DNA of 64,000 bases from positions 52,549-116,548 of the forward strand of contig DCLA01000006.1 of NCBI GenBank assembly GCA_002320815.1, read 5' to 3'. Below the pieces are notes generated by a model, which searched no databases, was not told the DNA's origin, and saw only the letters and a program-made list of their open reading frames with translations. The first letter of the stretch is position 1. Each line of letters begins with the position of its first letter. The translations under genes and the position numbers were made by a program. Positions 25,623-33,825 of the stretch are shown piece by piece. This stretch comes from Myxococcales bacterium UBA1660. Its GTDB lineage: Bacteria > Myxococcota_A > Polyangia > Polyangiales > Houyiibacteriaceae.

Positions 25623-26432
25623 ATGTTTCCTCGCGGGCCACCCATGCTCTACAGTCCCCCCGCGGTGGAGTGGCTAGCGGGCATCGGTCGGGGCACCATG
25701 GGCGCAGGGGAGTACCTGTCCCGACTCGGGGGTCTCGCCTGGCAGACCTGGCGCGCGCTCTTCGATCGCCGGGGGGCCGTGGTGGTCCGGCGCCAGGCCA
25801 TGCTCCAGCTGGTCTACACCGGGGTGCAGGCGCTGGTGCCCCTCACGGTGGCCTCGGTCGCGGTGGGTCTCCTGGTCTTCTCCTTCAGCCTCGCGCACCT
25901 GCCGGTGGACCTGGTGCAGTCGGTCGCCTCGACGGTGATCGTCCGCGAGGTGGTCCCGCTGCTCCTCATCTTCCTGGTCATCGGGCGCTCCGGGACCGCG
26001 ATCACCATCGACGTCGCCTCGATGAAGCTGAACGACGAGCTCCGGGCGCTCCGGGTGATGAGCATCGACCCCGCCCGCTACATCGCCCTCCCCCGGGTCA
26101 TCGGGGTCACCCTCGCCTTCCTGGTGCTCCAGATCTACGGGATGCTCGCCGCCATCTTCGGCGGCTACTGGGGCGCGCTCCTCATCGACCTGGAGCTCCC
26201 GGCCTACCCCATCGAGGACCTCCTCGCCGGGATCGCCCACGCCGACGTGGGGCTCAGCACCTTCAAGATGTTGCTCTTCGGTCCGGTGGTGGCGCTGACG
26301 GCCATCCTGCACGGCGTCTCCGTCGAACGTTCGCGGCGGGAGATCCCCATCGTGACCTCCCGGGCGGTGGTCCGCTCGCTCCTCTTCTGCTTCCTCTTGA
26401 ACACCTTCGTCTCGCTGCTCGCCGATGAGTGA
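25623..26432 (+). CDS. MlaE-like ABC transporter permease
   Basis: A 269-residue integral membrane protein (262 from the ATG at 25644). Characteristic MlaE features include VREVVPLLLIFLVIGRSGTAI with the conserved ArgSerGly, LRALRVMSIDPARYIALPRV and the C-terminal helix. MlaE permeases move phospholipids or other lipids across the inner membrane with an MCE (MlaD-like) protein and an ATPase. The next gene overlaps it by 8 bases and encodes an ABC-like partner, but no MCE gene is adjacent. The start is uncertain. Confidence 0.88.
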   Translation: MFPRGPPMLYSPPAVEWLAGIGRGTMGAGEYLSRLGGLAWQTWRALFDRRGAVVVRRQAMLQLVYTGVQALVPLTVASVAVGLLVFSFSLAHLPVDLVQSVASTVIVREVVPLLLIFLVIGRSGTAITIDVASMKLNDELRALRVMSIDPARYIALPRVIGVTLAFLVLQIYGMLAAIFGGYWGALLIDLELPAYPIEDLLAGIAHADVGLSTFKMLLFGPVVALTAILHGVSVERSRREIPIVTSRAVVRSLLFCFLLNTFVSLLADE

Positions 26433-27105
26433 CTCGCGCACCGGCGAGCCCACCCTGCGCCTCGACCACGTGAGCTTCGTGGACGGCGATCGGGAGGTCC
26501 TCCAGGGGGTGAGCTTCGAGGTCCACCCCGGCGAGCGCGTGGGCCTCGAGTTCGCCCAGGCCCACGGAGGCAAGACCATCCTCCTCGAGATCGCCGCCGG
26601 CCTCCGGGAGCCCAGCGGTGGTTCGGTGTGGTTCGGGGGCCAGCCCCTGCGGACCGGCGACCAGCGCGAGGGGGCGCCGCGCATGGCCTTCGTGTTCCGG
26701 CACGACGGCGGCCTCTTCCCGAACCAGACCCTGCTGGACAACGTCTCGCTGCCCCTCCGCTACCACGACGTGCCCGAGGAGGAGGCGGACCGGCGGGCGC
26801 TCGAGGCGCTACGCGAGGTCGAACTCGAGGACGCCGCCGAGCGGTTCCCCTGGGAGCTCACCCGGGAGGCGATGCGTCTGGCGGCCTTGGCGCGGGCGCT
26901 GGTCTATGACCCCGAGCTCGTCCTCGTCGACGACTTCTTCCCCGGACCGGACGAGGGATCCTTCGTGGTCGCCGCGCGGGTCATCGAGCGCGCCCGGGCC
27001 CAGGGCACCGCGTTCCTCCTGGTGGTGGAGCCCGGCCAGCGCGGCGTGGACCGGGTAGTGCGCATCGACCGCGGGGCGGTCGTCAGGGCGAGCACATCAG
27101 GATGA
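26425..27105 (+). CDS. Degenerate ABC-transporter ATPase partner of the MlaE-like permease
   Basis: A 226-residue protein with the overall shape of an MlaF-like ABC ATPase but altered motifs. Walker A reads AQAHGGKT (44-51): the Lys 50-Thr 51 remain but the leading Gly is lost. The Q-loop Gln is Arg 92 (FVFRHDGG), the signature LSGGQ is LTREA (145-149), the Walker B Glu is Asp 170 (LVLVDD), and the H-loop His is replaced by Val-Glu (201-202). ATP might still bind weakly, but hydrolysis is doubtful. It is co-transcribed with the permease through an 8-base overlap. The last 23 bases overlap the convergent LDLa lipoprotein gene. Confidence 0.8.
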   Translation: MSDSRTGEPTLRLDHVSFVDGDREVLQGVSFEVHPGERVGLEFAQAHGGKTILLEIAAGLREPSGGSVWFGGQPLRTGDQREGAPRMAFVFRHDGGLFPNQTLLDNVSLPLRYHDVPEEEADRRALEALREVELEDAAERFPWELTREAMRLAALARALVYDPELVLVDDFFPGPDEGSFVVAARVIERARAQGTAFLLVVEPGQRGVDRVVRIDRGAVVRASTSG

Positions 27106-27676
27106 GCTCGGCGCAGCCTTCCTCGTCGCTGCCGTCGGGGCATTGGGCCCAACCGTCGCAGCGGGGTTGGTAGTTGATCTCCGTCCCGTCCGGGCAGCGG
27201 TAGGCAGGGCACGTGGAGTTCCAGCTCTGGTCGCAGTCCACCGGACAGGCGCGCTCGTCGCTGCCGTCGGGACAGTTCCAGCGGCCATCGCAGCGAGCCC
27301 CGCCGACCTCCGAGCCGTCGTCGCAGATCATGGTCGGGCATCCAGCCTCGTCCTCGCCATCGACGCACTCCGCGACCCCGTTGCACTCGGCCTCGACGGG
27401 CAGGAGCGAGTCGTCGTCGCACCGATAGGCGCAGCGGGCGTCGCAGCGCTGGAGCAGCTCGATGGAGCTCCGGCAGAGGGCCGCCTCCAGCTCCTCGCAC
27501 GAGCCCTCGGCGAGGCACTCGCGGTAGCAGCTCGTGGGGGCGTAGAAGGCGTCCCAGCGGACCTCGCCTTCGGTGAGCAGGCCGCAGGCGCGCAGCGCGT
27601 CGTGCGGATCCGGGGTGTCGCCACAGGCGGCCAGCGCGACGGCCAAGGCGGAGACGAGGAGGAGGAAGCGAAGCAT
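27083..27676 (-). CDS. Lipoprotein with LDL-receptor class A-like repeats
   Basis: A 197-residue lipoprotein. The start at 27676 gives MLRFLLLVSALAVALAAC with lipobox Cys 18. A Cys-rich N-terminal segment is followed by about three LDLa-like repeats, each ending in the acidic calcium site (CVDGEDEAGC, CPDGSDERAC, CPDGSDEEGC). The pattern CDG-x-x-x-C-x-DGSDE-x-x-C is the classic eukaryotic-style signature; one of the usual six cysteines per repeat appears missing. It is expected to be disulfide-bonded outside the cytoplasm and to bind calcium and perhaps a protein ligand. A GGCACGTGCC palindrome sits just upstream. Confidence 0.8.
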   Translation of the reverse strand: MLRFLLLVSALAVALAACGDTPDPHDALRACGLLTEGEVRWDAFYAPTSCYRECLAEGSCEELEAALCRSSIELLQRCDARCAYRCDDDSLLPVEAECNGVAECVDGEDEAGCPTMICDDGSEVGGARCDGRWNCPDGSDERACPVDCDQSWNSTCPAYRCPDGTEINYQPRCDGWAQCPDGSDEEGCAELILMCSP

Positions 27677-27821
27677 CGCGACCGCTGGAGCAAGGCACGT
27701 GCCGCACCTTTTGGCGCGATTCCCGGGGCCGGCGTCGTGCCCACCTGTGCCACCCGCGCCGCCAAGGCCCGAATCCACGGGGCTTTTCGCGGTGGATCGA
27801 TTCCTGCTCTGACGTTCGAGC

Positions 27822-29516
27822 ATGAACCTCCAAGTCCCCTTCGTCCTGGCGCTCGGGTCCGCTCTGGCAGCGACCGCCGCGCTCACCCCGACCCCCGCCA
27901 GCGCATGCGGCGGCTTCTTCTGTGACAGCGCCCAGCCGGTGAACCAGCAGGCCGAGCGCATCCTCTTCGCCCAAGAGGCGGACGGAAGCGTCACCGCGGT
28001 GATCCAGATCCAGTATCAGGGTCCCTCCGAACGCTTCGCCTGGATGCTCCCCGTCGCTGGAAGCCCCGAGGTCGGCGTCTCGTCGAACGACCTCTTCACG
28101 CGCCTCCAGGCGGCGTCCAACCCCCAGTACCGACTGAACACCACCGTCGAGGGCCGCTGCGCCGACGCCGGCCGCGGGGGCGTCCTGGCCGGCAGCCCGA
28201 GCAGCGATGGCGCCGGTAGCGCCGACGCGGGCGCCGAGGCGCCGGTCACCGTGGTCGACGAGGGCTCCGTGGGCCCCTACGACTACGTGATCATCGACGT
28301 CGACGACGCCGCCGAGGACCTGGTGGCCGAGGCCATCACCTGGCTCCAGGACAGCGGCTACGACGTGCCCGACATGGGCGCCGACGTGCTGCGCCCGTAC
28401 CTCGAGGGCGGGATGAACCTCCTGGCCTTCCGCCTGACCAAGGGCAACGACGCCGGCGCGATCCGCCCGGTGAAGCTCAGCTTCGGCCCCGGTCTGCCCT
28501 CCATCCCGCTGCGCCCGACCGCCCTGGCCACCCAGCCCGACATGGGGATCCTGGTGTGGGTCCTCGGACCGAGCCGGGCCATCCCGGCCAACTACCGGCA
28601 CCTGGTCCTCAACGAGGCGCTCATCAACTGGCTCAACCCTGGGAGCACCTACGACGACGTGGTCACCCGCGCGGCCAACGAGGCCGGCGGCCAGGGCTTC
28701 GTCACCGAGATGGCCGGCGACGCCGCCCCCCTTGCCGCGGGGCTCTGGCAGGAGTGGGAAGAGCAGCAGTGGAACGAGGCCGCCACCGCCGACTGGACCG
28801 GCCGCGAGGGCGAGCTGCTCCAGCGCATCAACGGCTGGCTCTTCCTCGACGGGATGGCCGACATCCTCGAGGAGCACGTCCCGGTGCCGGAGGGCGTGAG
28901 CGCGGACGAGTTCTACCGCTGCATCGCTTGCTACATCGACTACGACGAGGCGGACGTCGAGGGCTTCGAGCCGGCGGCGTTCCTCGCGGCGATGGATGAC
29001 GAGGTCATCGCGCCGCTCCGCGAGGGCCAGGAGCTCGTGGCGTCCCTTCCCTACGTGACCCGCTTCTACACCACGATGTCGGCACACGAGATGACCGCGG
29101 ACCCGATGTTCGACTTCAACGCCGACCTCGGCGACGTGAGCAACGTCCACCAGGCCGACCGGGTCATCGAGTGCTCGCCGAGCATCAGCCAGGGCGACGC
29201 GCCCTGGCGCATCGAGCTCGCCAACGGCGAGGTCGTCCGCGGCAACGGCGCCACCTGGCCCTTCGCCACCGACAGCGAGACCATGCCCGCCAACGCGCGC
29301 GTCGAGCGCGTGGGCACCGAGGGCGCGGGCGAGGTCGTCACCGACAACGCCGGCGCCATCTCCCAGGCGCTCAACACCCACAACGCCACCGTCGCCGGCC
29401 CGCCCGTCCGCACCGACGACGGCATCTGTTCGGTGAGCGGCCAGACCGGCAAGGGCGCCGCTGGCTTCCTGGGCGCCCTCCTCCTGGGCCTCGTCGCCAT
29501 CCGGCGGCGTCGCTGA
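27822..29516 (+). CDS. DUF2330 family secreted protein with MYXO-CTERM-like tail
   Basis: A 564-residue exported protein. The signal peptide (about residues 1-28) ends at ASACGGFFCD, and the CGGFFC start of the mature protein plus the following NQQAERILFAQEADGSVTAVIQIQYQG is typical of DUF2330 proteins. At the C terminus CSVSG, a hydrophobic stretch (GAAGFLGALLLGLVAIR) and RRRR resemble the MYXO-CTERM sorting signal of myxobacterial surface proteins. The function of the family is unknown. The next gene starts 5 bases after the stop and is probably co-transcribed. Confidence 0.88.
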   Translation: MNLQVPFVLALGSALAATAALTPTPASACGGFFCDSAQPVNQQAERILFAQEADGSVTAVIQIQYQGPSERFAWMLPVAGSPEVGVSSNDLFTRLQAASNPQYRLNTTVEGRCADAGRGGVLAGSPSSDGAGSADAGAEAPVTVVDEGSVGPYDYVIIDVDDAAEDLVAEAITWLQDSGYDVPDMGADVLRPYLEGGMNLLAFRLTKGNDAGAIRPVKLSFGPGLPSIPLRPTALATQPDMGILVWVLGPSRAIPANYRHLVLNEALINWLNPGSTYDDVVTRAANEAGGQGFVTEMAGDAAPLAAGLWQEWEEQQWNEAATADWTGREGELLQRINGWLFLDGMADILEEHVPVPEGVSADEFYRCIACYIDYDEADVEGFEPAAFLAAMDDEVIAPLREGQELVASLPYVTRFYTTMSAHEMTADPMFDFNADLGDVSNVHQADRVIECSPSISQGDAPWRIELANGEVVRGNGATWPFATDSETMPANARVERVGTEGAGEVVTDNAGAISQALNTHNATVAGPPVRTDDGICSVSGQTGKGAAGFLGALLLGLVAIRRRR

Positions 29517-29521
29517 GCCCG

Positions 29522-30010
29522 ATGCGCTCGCTCCTCCTGCCCGTCCTCGTCGCCGCGCTCCTCGGAGCCTGCGGCGGCGAGCCCGCGGTCCCCGAAGGGG
29601 ACCCGGTGGTCGAGCTGGGCACCGGCTCCTGGCGCTTCGAGGCGCTGGAGGACGGTCAGGAGGTCGAGCTCGTACGGGGCGCCCAGGGCGGCTGGCACGT
29701 GTGGATCAGTTTGCGCACCCAGCACATCGACCTGGACCGGCCGCCGATGCGGCTCTTCGTCGGCCCCGCCGACGGGAGCCGCCCGGCGGACGAGATGGCC
29801 ATCGCCCTCCAGTTCGACCCGGCGGGCGAGAGCGAGTGGCGCAAGCTCATCGGCTACACCGGGATCGTGAACGACCCGGAGTGTCTGGTCGGGGAGCTGG
29901 TGCGCTTCCGCGTCGAGCTCGACTTCCAGGGCGAGACCCTGATCAGCGAGCGCGACGTCCGGGTCCTGGGCGGCACCTACCCGCCCGGCCCCTGCCCCGC
30001 GGCCGAATGA
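29522..30010 (+). CDS. Lipoprotein, unknown function
   Basis: A 162-residue lipoprotein: MRSLLLPVLVAALLGAC gives lipobox Cys 17. The mature part is beta-rich (GSWRFEALEDGQEVELV, GWHVWISLRTQHID), compatible with an Ig-like or C2-like sandwich. I do not recognise a family. It follows the DUF2330 gene directly and converges with the next gene, with a single base between the stop codons. Confidence 0.75.
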   Translation: MRSLLLPVLVAALLGACGGEPAVPEGDPVVELGTGSWRFEALEDGQEVELVRGAQGGWHVWISLRTQHIDLDRPPMRLFVGPADGSRPADEMAIALQFDPAGESEWRKLIGYTGIVNDPECLVGELVRFRVELDFQGETLISERDVRVLGGTYPPGPCPAAE

Positions 30011-30011
30011 A

Positions 30012-30740
30012 TCAGGGGATCGACCAGTACACCCCGACCTGGAGCCCGAGGGTGAACACCCGCAGGTCGCGGGTTGGCTGGACGTCGTGGCCGATGACCT
30101 CCGAATCGTCGTCGGTCGGATAGGGGAGGTTCCCACTCCACAGGGGCCACCCGTAGGTCGACTGGGACCGGGTGACCACCAGGGGCGCGCGGAAGAGCAG
30201 CTCCACGAAGAAGTCCAGCGATGAGCGGCGGACGATGTCGACGCCGACTCGGGCACCGGCTTCGAGTGCCGCCTCGCGGCCCTGCGAGACGTACGCGCGG
30301 TACATCAAGTCCACGCCGCCCCGAAGCCACGCCGGAGCGCGAAAAGTCGCCCGGAGCGCCACGCGGCCCATGAACGAGGGGGACGTGTCGCCATAGAACT
30401 GGGTCTCGTCGTAGGGGACTTGAGCGCTCCCCACGTGCAATCCCAGACACGCGCCGAGGTCCAGATAGGGACGGACGATGAACGCCGGGCAGACGTCCAC
30501 GCCGCCGGTCCACCGCCGTAGCGCGATCGTCGCCTCGCCGCTGCCACCGAACCCGGTGGCAACGAACGATCCGATATGGCGCTCGCCACCGATCATCATC
30601 TCCAACCGGAAGCGGCGCTGCAGCTCCGGGAGCGGCTCGTTGGCGAGCTCGTCCTCCCCGTCGTCGCTGGCCTCTTGCGCCGCCGCGAGCGCGGGGGTCA
30701 GACCCGCCAGGGCCACAAAGAGCACGAGGGTTCTCTTCAT
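30012..30740 (-). CDS. Secreted protein, probable outer-membrane beta-barrel
   Basis: A 242-residue protein with a cleavable signal (MKRTLVLFVALAGLTPALAAAQ). The body alternates aromatic and glycine-rich strands (RPYLDLGACLGLHVG, FMGRVALRATFRAP, VDLMYRAYVS, LQVGVYWSIP) as expected of a small outer-membrane barrel. The start at 30740 is preferred over 30752 because it places a Lys-Arg n-region at the start of the signal. No specific family recognised. Confidence 0.7.
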   Translation of the reverse strand: MKRTLVLFVALAGLTPALAAAQEASDDGEDELANEPLPELQRRFRLEMMIGGERHIGSFVATGFGGSGEATIALRRWTGGVDVCPAFIVRPYLDLGACLGLHVGSAQVPYDETQFYGDTSPSFMGRVALRATFRAPAWLRGGVDLMYRAYVSQGREAALEAGARVGVDIVRRSSLDFFVELLFRAPLVVTRSQSTYGWPLWSGNLPYPTDDDSEVIGHDVQPTRDLRVFTLGLQVGVYWSIP

Positions 30741-30794
30741 CGGTGAGCGCACCCGAGGGTCATGCGGGGCCCGAGCCGACCGAGCAACGTGAGC

Positions 30795-31688
30795 TCACCC
30801 GCGCGGGTGGTGGCGCTCGAGGAGGTCGTGGAGCCGTTCGCCGGTCACGTGGGTGTAGATCTGGGTCGTCGCGATGTCCGCGTGACCGAGCAGGGTCTGC
30901 ACCACGCGCAGATCGGCGCCGCCGAGGAGCAGGTGGGTCGCGAAGCTGTGGCGGAGCTCGTGGGGGTAGACGTCCTTGGTGATCCCCGCCTCGAGCGCGT
31001 ACTTCTTCACGTTCTTCCAGAACGCCTGCCGCGTGAGCGGCTTGCCCCGGCTGGACAGGAAGACGGCGCGCGCGCCGGGGCGAGACCACTTGGGCCGCAC
31101 CTCGGCCAGGTAGACCGCGATGCGCTTCCGGGCGACCTCGCCGACGGGCACGATCCGCCGCTTGCGCCCCTTGCCGAAGGCGGAGAGGAAGCCCGCCTCG
31201 AGGTCCAGGTCGTTCAGGTCGAGGTTCACCAGCTCGCTGACGCGCAAGCCCGCCGCGTACATGGTGTGGAGCATGGCGCGGTCGCGAACCCGATTGGGCT
31301 TCGTCCCGGTGGGCGCTTCGAGGAGGCGCCGCACGTCGTCGACCCCGAGCACGCCGGGCAGCCGGCGCGAGAGCTTGGGGCGGTCGATGAGCTCGGTCGG
31401 GTCCACCGAGGCCATCCGCTCCCGGACCAGCCACTGGTGGAGCCCGCGCAGCGCGCTGAGCGCGCGGGCCTGGGAGCGGGCGCTGAGCCCCTCTTGGCTG
31501 AGCCGCACCAGATGCCCGGCCACGTGGACCACCTCGGCGTCGGTCAGCCCGACCCCTTCGTCGTCCAGGTGGGCCCGCCAACGGCCGAGATCCCGCGCGT
31601 ACCCGTCCAGGGTGTGCGGGCTGGCGCCCTTCTCGACGCGCAGGTGCGCCAGGAAGGCGTCCACGGCGACGTCGGCGGAGGCATCCAC
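30795..31688 (-). CDS. xerD: Tyrosine recombinase XerD
   Basis: A 297-residue tyrosine recombinase. The N-terminal SAM-like domain (AFLAHLRVEKGASPHTLDGY) is followed by the catalytic domain with Arg in AGLRVSEL, the HELRHSFATHLL box and LLGHADIATTQIYTHV with the nucleophile Tyr. Size and sequence fit XerD/XerC, which resolve chromosome dimers at dif with FtsK. The GTG at 31688 is chosen: it has a GGTGAGGG ribosome site and gives the family length; no ATG is near. No att sites or mobile neighbours are present, so it is not an element integrase. Confidence 0.92.
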   Translation of the reverse strand: MDASADVAVDAFLAHLRVEKGASPHTLDGYARDLGRWRAHLDDEGVGLTDAEVVHVAGHLVRLSQEGLSARSQARALSALRGLHQWLVRERMASVDPTELIDRPKLSRRLPGVLGVDDVRRLLEAPTGTKPNRVRDRAMLHTMYAAGLRVSELVNLDLNDLDLEAGFLSAFGKGRKRRIVPVGEVARKRIAVYLAEVRPKWSRPGARAVFLSSRGKPLTRQAFWKNVKKYALEAGITKDVYPHELRHSFATHLLLGGADLRVVQTLLGHADIATTQIYTHVTGERLHDLLERHHPRG

Positions 31689-31726
31689 CCCCTCACCATG
31701 CCGGCGCGCCCGAAGGGCGCCAACTT

Positions 31727-32053
31727 TCAGCCCTCGGTCGAGGCGTCGATCCAGCGGAGGTACGCGGCGGATCCGGCGGACACCGGGAGCGCGAGGACCT
31801 CGGGGGTGTCGTAGGGGTGGTGCTCCTCGAGCCAGGCGGAGACCTCGCCGACGAGGGCCGCCCGCGTCTTCACCACCAGCTGCACCTCGGCGTCGTCGTG
31901 GATGGCGCCCTCCCAGTGGTAGAAGGAGCGCACGCCCGGGATCAGGTTCACGCACGCCGCGAGGCGCGCCTCGACCAACCCCCGAGCCAGCTGGCCGCCG
32001 ACCTCGGTGTTCGGCACGGTGCAGAGCACCACCCTCGCGTTCGTCTCGCTCAT
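31727..32053 (-). CDS. cutA: Divalent-cation tolerance protein CutA
   Basis: A 108-residue protein of standard length with the CutA landmarks RLAACVNLIPGVRSFYHWEG, VKTRAALVGEV and HPYDTPEVLALPV. CutA trimers resemble PII proteins; an older role in copper tolerance is weakly supported. Its start overlaps the stop of the upstream lipoprotein gene by one base (TGATG), so it is translationally coupled to it. Confidence 0.94.
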   Translation of the reverse strand: MSETNARVVLCTVPNTEVGGQLARGLVEARLAACVNLIPGVRSFYHWEGAIHDDAEVQLVVKTRAALVGEVSAWLEEHHPYDTPEVLALPVSAGSAAYLRWIDASTEG

Positions 32054-32640
32054 CACAGCCCCACGATCCGCGGCGAGGCGCCGCCGCGCACGATGATCTT
32101 CCCGGTGCTCCGCCAGCCGGGCAACATCATCCGGAGCGCCCGCTGGCCGTCGTTGGTCAAGGGGATGGTGAGCACCACGTCGTCGGCGTCGAGGCCATGG
32201 GGCAGCCGCTGGTTCGGCTCGCTCTCCGCCCCCAGGGTGGTCGCCCGGACGAGATCCACCGCGACCAGCGACTCCAGGGTCGCCGTGCTCTGGACGCCGC
32301 GGCGTCGCGCCGGAGCCAGCACGCTCTGGAGCACCTCGGTGCGGCTCCGCGTGGCCGCGGTGAGACGCGGCTGCGTCAGCGCGACCCGCTCGGCGAGCAG
32401 GCGGTCCATCTCGTCGCGCTGACCGGCGATGACCGCCTCGAGGAAGCGCAGGCCCAGGGCCCGGGCCTCGTCGAAGCCACCGCTCATCGCCAGCCCGGTC
32501 GGTCCGCGGCCGACCATCACCCGCTCGGCGGGGGGCGGGGTGTGCGGCAGCGGATCGGCGTCGGTCACCGGCGGGAGGGCCGGTGCGGGCGCGGTGCCGG
32601 CGCAGCCCGCCAGCAGCGCCCCGAGAAAGACGAGGCGCAC
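32053..32640 (-). CDS. Lipoprotein, unknown function
   Basis: A 195-residue lipoprotein (MRLVFLGALLAGC, Cys 13). A Pro-rich linker precedes a domain of about 150 residues with GGFDEARALGLRFLEAVIAG and MDRLLAERVALTQPR, which looks like an NTF2/SnoaL-type (cystatin-like) fold, judged by eye only. The start codon is 3 bases downstream of the amidotransferase-like gene stop, and its own stop overlaps cutA, so the three form a unit. Confidence 0.7.
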   Translation of the reverse strand: MRLVFLGALLAGCAGTAPAPALPPVTDADPLPHTPPPAERVMVGRGPTGLAMSGGFDEARALGLRFLEAVIAGQRDEMDRLLAERVALTQPRLTAATRSRTEVLQSVLAPARRRGVQSTATLESLVAVDLVRATTLGAESEPNQRLPHGLDADDVVLTIPLTNDGQRALRMMLPGWRSTGKIIVRGGASPRIVGL

Positions 32641-32643
32641 GCG

Positions 32644-33459
32644 CTAGAGGGACCGCTTCTCGACGGTCAGGTTGCGGTCGAGGATCACCACGTCGCCGTC
32701 GGCGAGCTCCACGTAGTCGGCGGGGAGCTCCACCCCTTCGAGGTCCGAGACCCACATCGCGTAGCGAAGGGCGCCCGCGTTCCCGCGCTCGGGCGGCAGG
32801 TCGTCGGGCGGATCGAAGAGACCCCGGCGCTCGACGTAGGCGGCGCGCGCGCCGCGGCAGACCCCGAAGAGCATGCGGCCGTTGGTGAGCACCATGTTCA
32901 TCGTCGCCGGCGGCGCCTTCACCTCCGCGGTGAGGCGGTCGACCAGCGCGATGGCGGAGCGGAGCGAGGCGAGCACGTCGTCGGCGGCGACGTCCAGCTT
33001 GTCCAGGTTCCCGCCGTCGTGGAGGAACGAGAGGATCACGTGGAAGAGGACCTCGCTGTCGGTCTTGCCCCGGATGTTGCGGTTCACGAAGTCCGGCAGG
33101 GACGCCCGCAAGCGCTCCTCGATGGCCTCGAAGCGCTGGATGGTCCCGGTGTGCGCGAAGATCCAGCTGCGCATCCGGAAGGGGTGCGTGTTGTGGCTGC
33201 GGAAGTCACCCACGGTCGGCTGTCGCAGATGCAACACGGCGCAGTCGGTCCGGACGTCCCGGGTCACCGACTCCCAGTCGAAGCCGTTGGAGTCGAACTG
33301 GGGCCGCTTCTTGTGGAGCACTTCGCCCCCCTGGTAGAAGCCGAGCCCCCAGCCGGTGGGTCCGACCGCGGGCGGCGGGGCGACCACGCCGCGCTCCTGG
33401 TGAAGCGCCGCGCCCAACCGGTCGTGCCGGTTCGCCATGTATCCCACGAGCCTGCCCAT
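32644..33459 (-). CDS. Class II glutamine amidotransferase-like protein lacking the Cys nucleophile
   Basis: A 271-residue protein of the YafJ-type class II amidotransferase fold. Conserved elements include LHLRQPTVGDFRSHNTHPF, IFAHTGTIQRF and NIRGKTDSEVLFHVIL. In active members the N-terminal Met is removed to expose Cys 2; here residue 2 is Gly (MGRLVGYMANR), as read directly from ATG GGC AGG at the start. An in-frame Cys start upstream is not available. The protein is thus predicted to be unable to hydrolyse glutamine by the standard mechanism, and may be a binding or regulatory derivative. The ribosome site is GAAGG. Confidence 0.8.
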   Translation of the reverse strand: MGRLVGYMANRHDRLGAALHQERGVVAPPPAVGPTGWGLGFYQGGEVLHKKRPQFDSNGFDWESVTRDVRTDCAVLHLRQPTVGDFRSHNTHPFRMRSWIFAHTGTIQRFEAIEERLRASLPDFVNRNIRGKTDSEVLFHVILSFLHDGGNLDKLDVAADDVLASLRSAIALVDRLTAEVKAPPATMNMVLTNGRMLFGVCRGARAAYVERRGLFDPPDDLPPERGNAGALRYAMWVSDLEGVELPADYVELADGDVVILDRNLTVEKRSL

Positions 33460-33540
33460 CGTCTGCCTTCTTTCGCGGAACGCTCGGCGTCCCTCGTTCT
33501 TCCCTGGAGTATCCTTGGATGGAACGGAGCCCCGGAGGAT

Positions 33541-33738
33541 TCACTCCACCGTGGGCTCGGTGCCTGACGACCGATCGGTCGTCACGTCGAGGGTCCTTTT
33601 CAAGAGCGCGTCGGTGCGCTGCGTCGCCCGGCGACGCGCCACACCGATCACGAGTCGGAGCACCACGAGCACCGTGACCAAGACGCCGACGACGACGAGG
33701 ATCTCCGTGAAGGATCGCTCGATGAAGGCGCTGGGCAT
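33541..33738 (-). CDS. Small single-span membrane protein
   Basis: A 65-residue protein with one transmembrane helix (about residues 12-33, ILVVVGVLVTVLVVLRLVIG) followed by a short Arg-rich cytoplasmic tail. The ATG has a good GAGGTG ribosome site 7 bases upstream, which supports it being a real gene. Function unknown. It lies upstream of the amidotransferase-like gene on the same strand, with 81 bases between. Confidence 0.65.
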   Translation of the reverse strand: MPSAFIERSFTEILVVVGVLVTVLVVLRLVIGVARRRATQRTDALLKRTLDVTTDRSSGTEPTVE

Positions 33739-33825
33739 GGTTCACCTCGGGGCACGACCCAAGGGTAGCAAGTCGGCCGCGCCGGGGCACGTTCCCCGAG
33801 GCCGACGGCGTGCTATCGAGGCCCG

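Noticed and set aside
27690..27704. CGGCACGTGCCTTGC on the minus strand, resembling a sigma-54 promoter for the LDLa lipoprotein
   Set aside because: The start would fall 2 bases before the ATG at 27676, leaving no leader, and the first T of the consensus is absent. The GGCACGTGCC palindrome alone could explain it.
30795..31688. Tyrosine recombinase as a mark of a mobile element
   Set aside because: Sequence and length fit housekeeping XerD, and no attachment sites, transposase or GC shift lie nearby.
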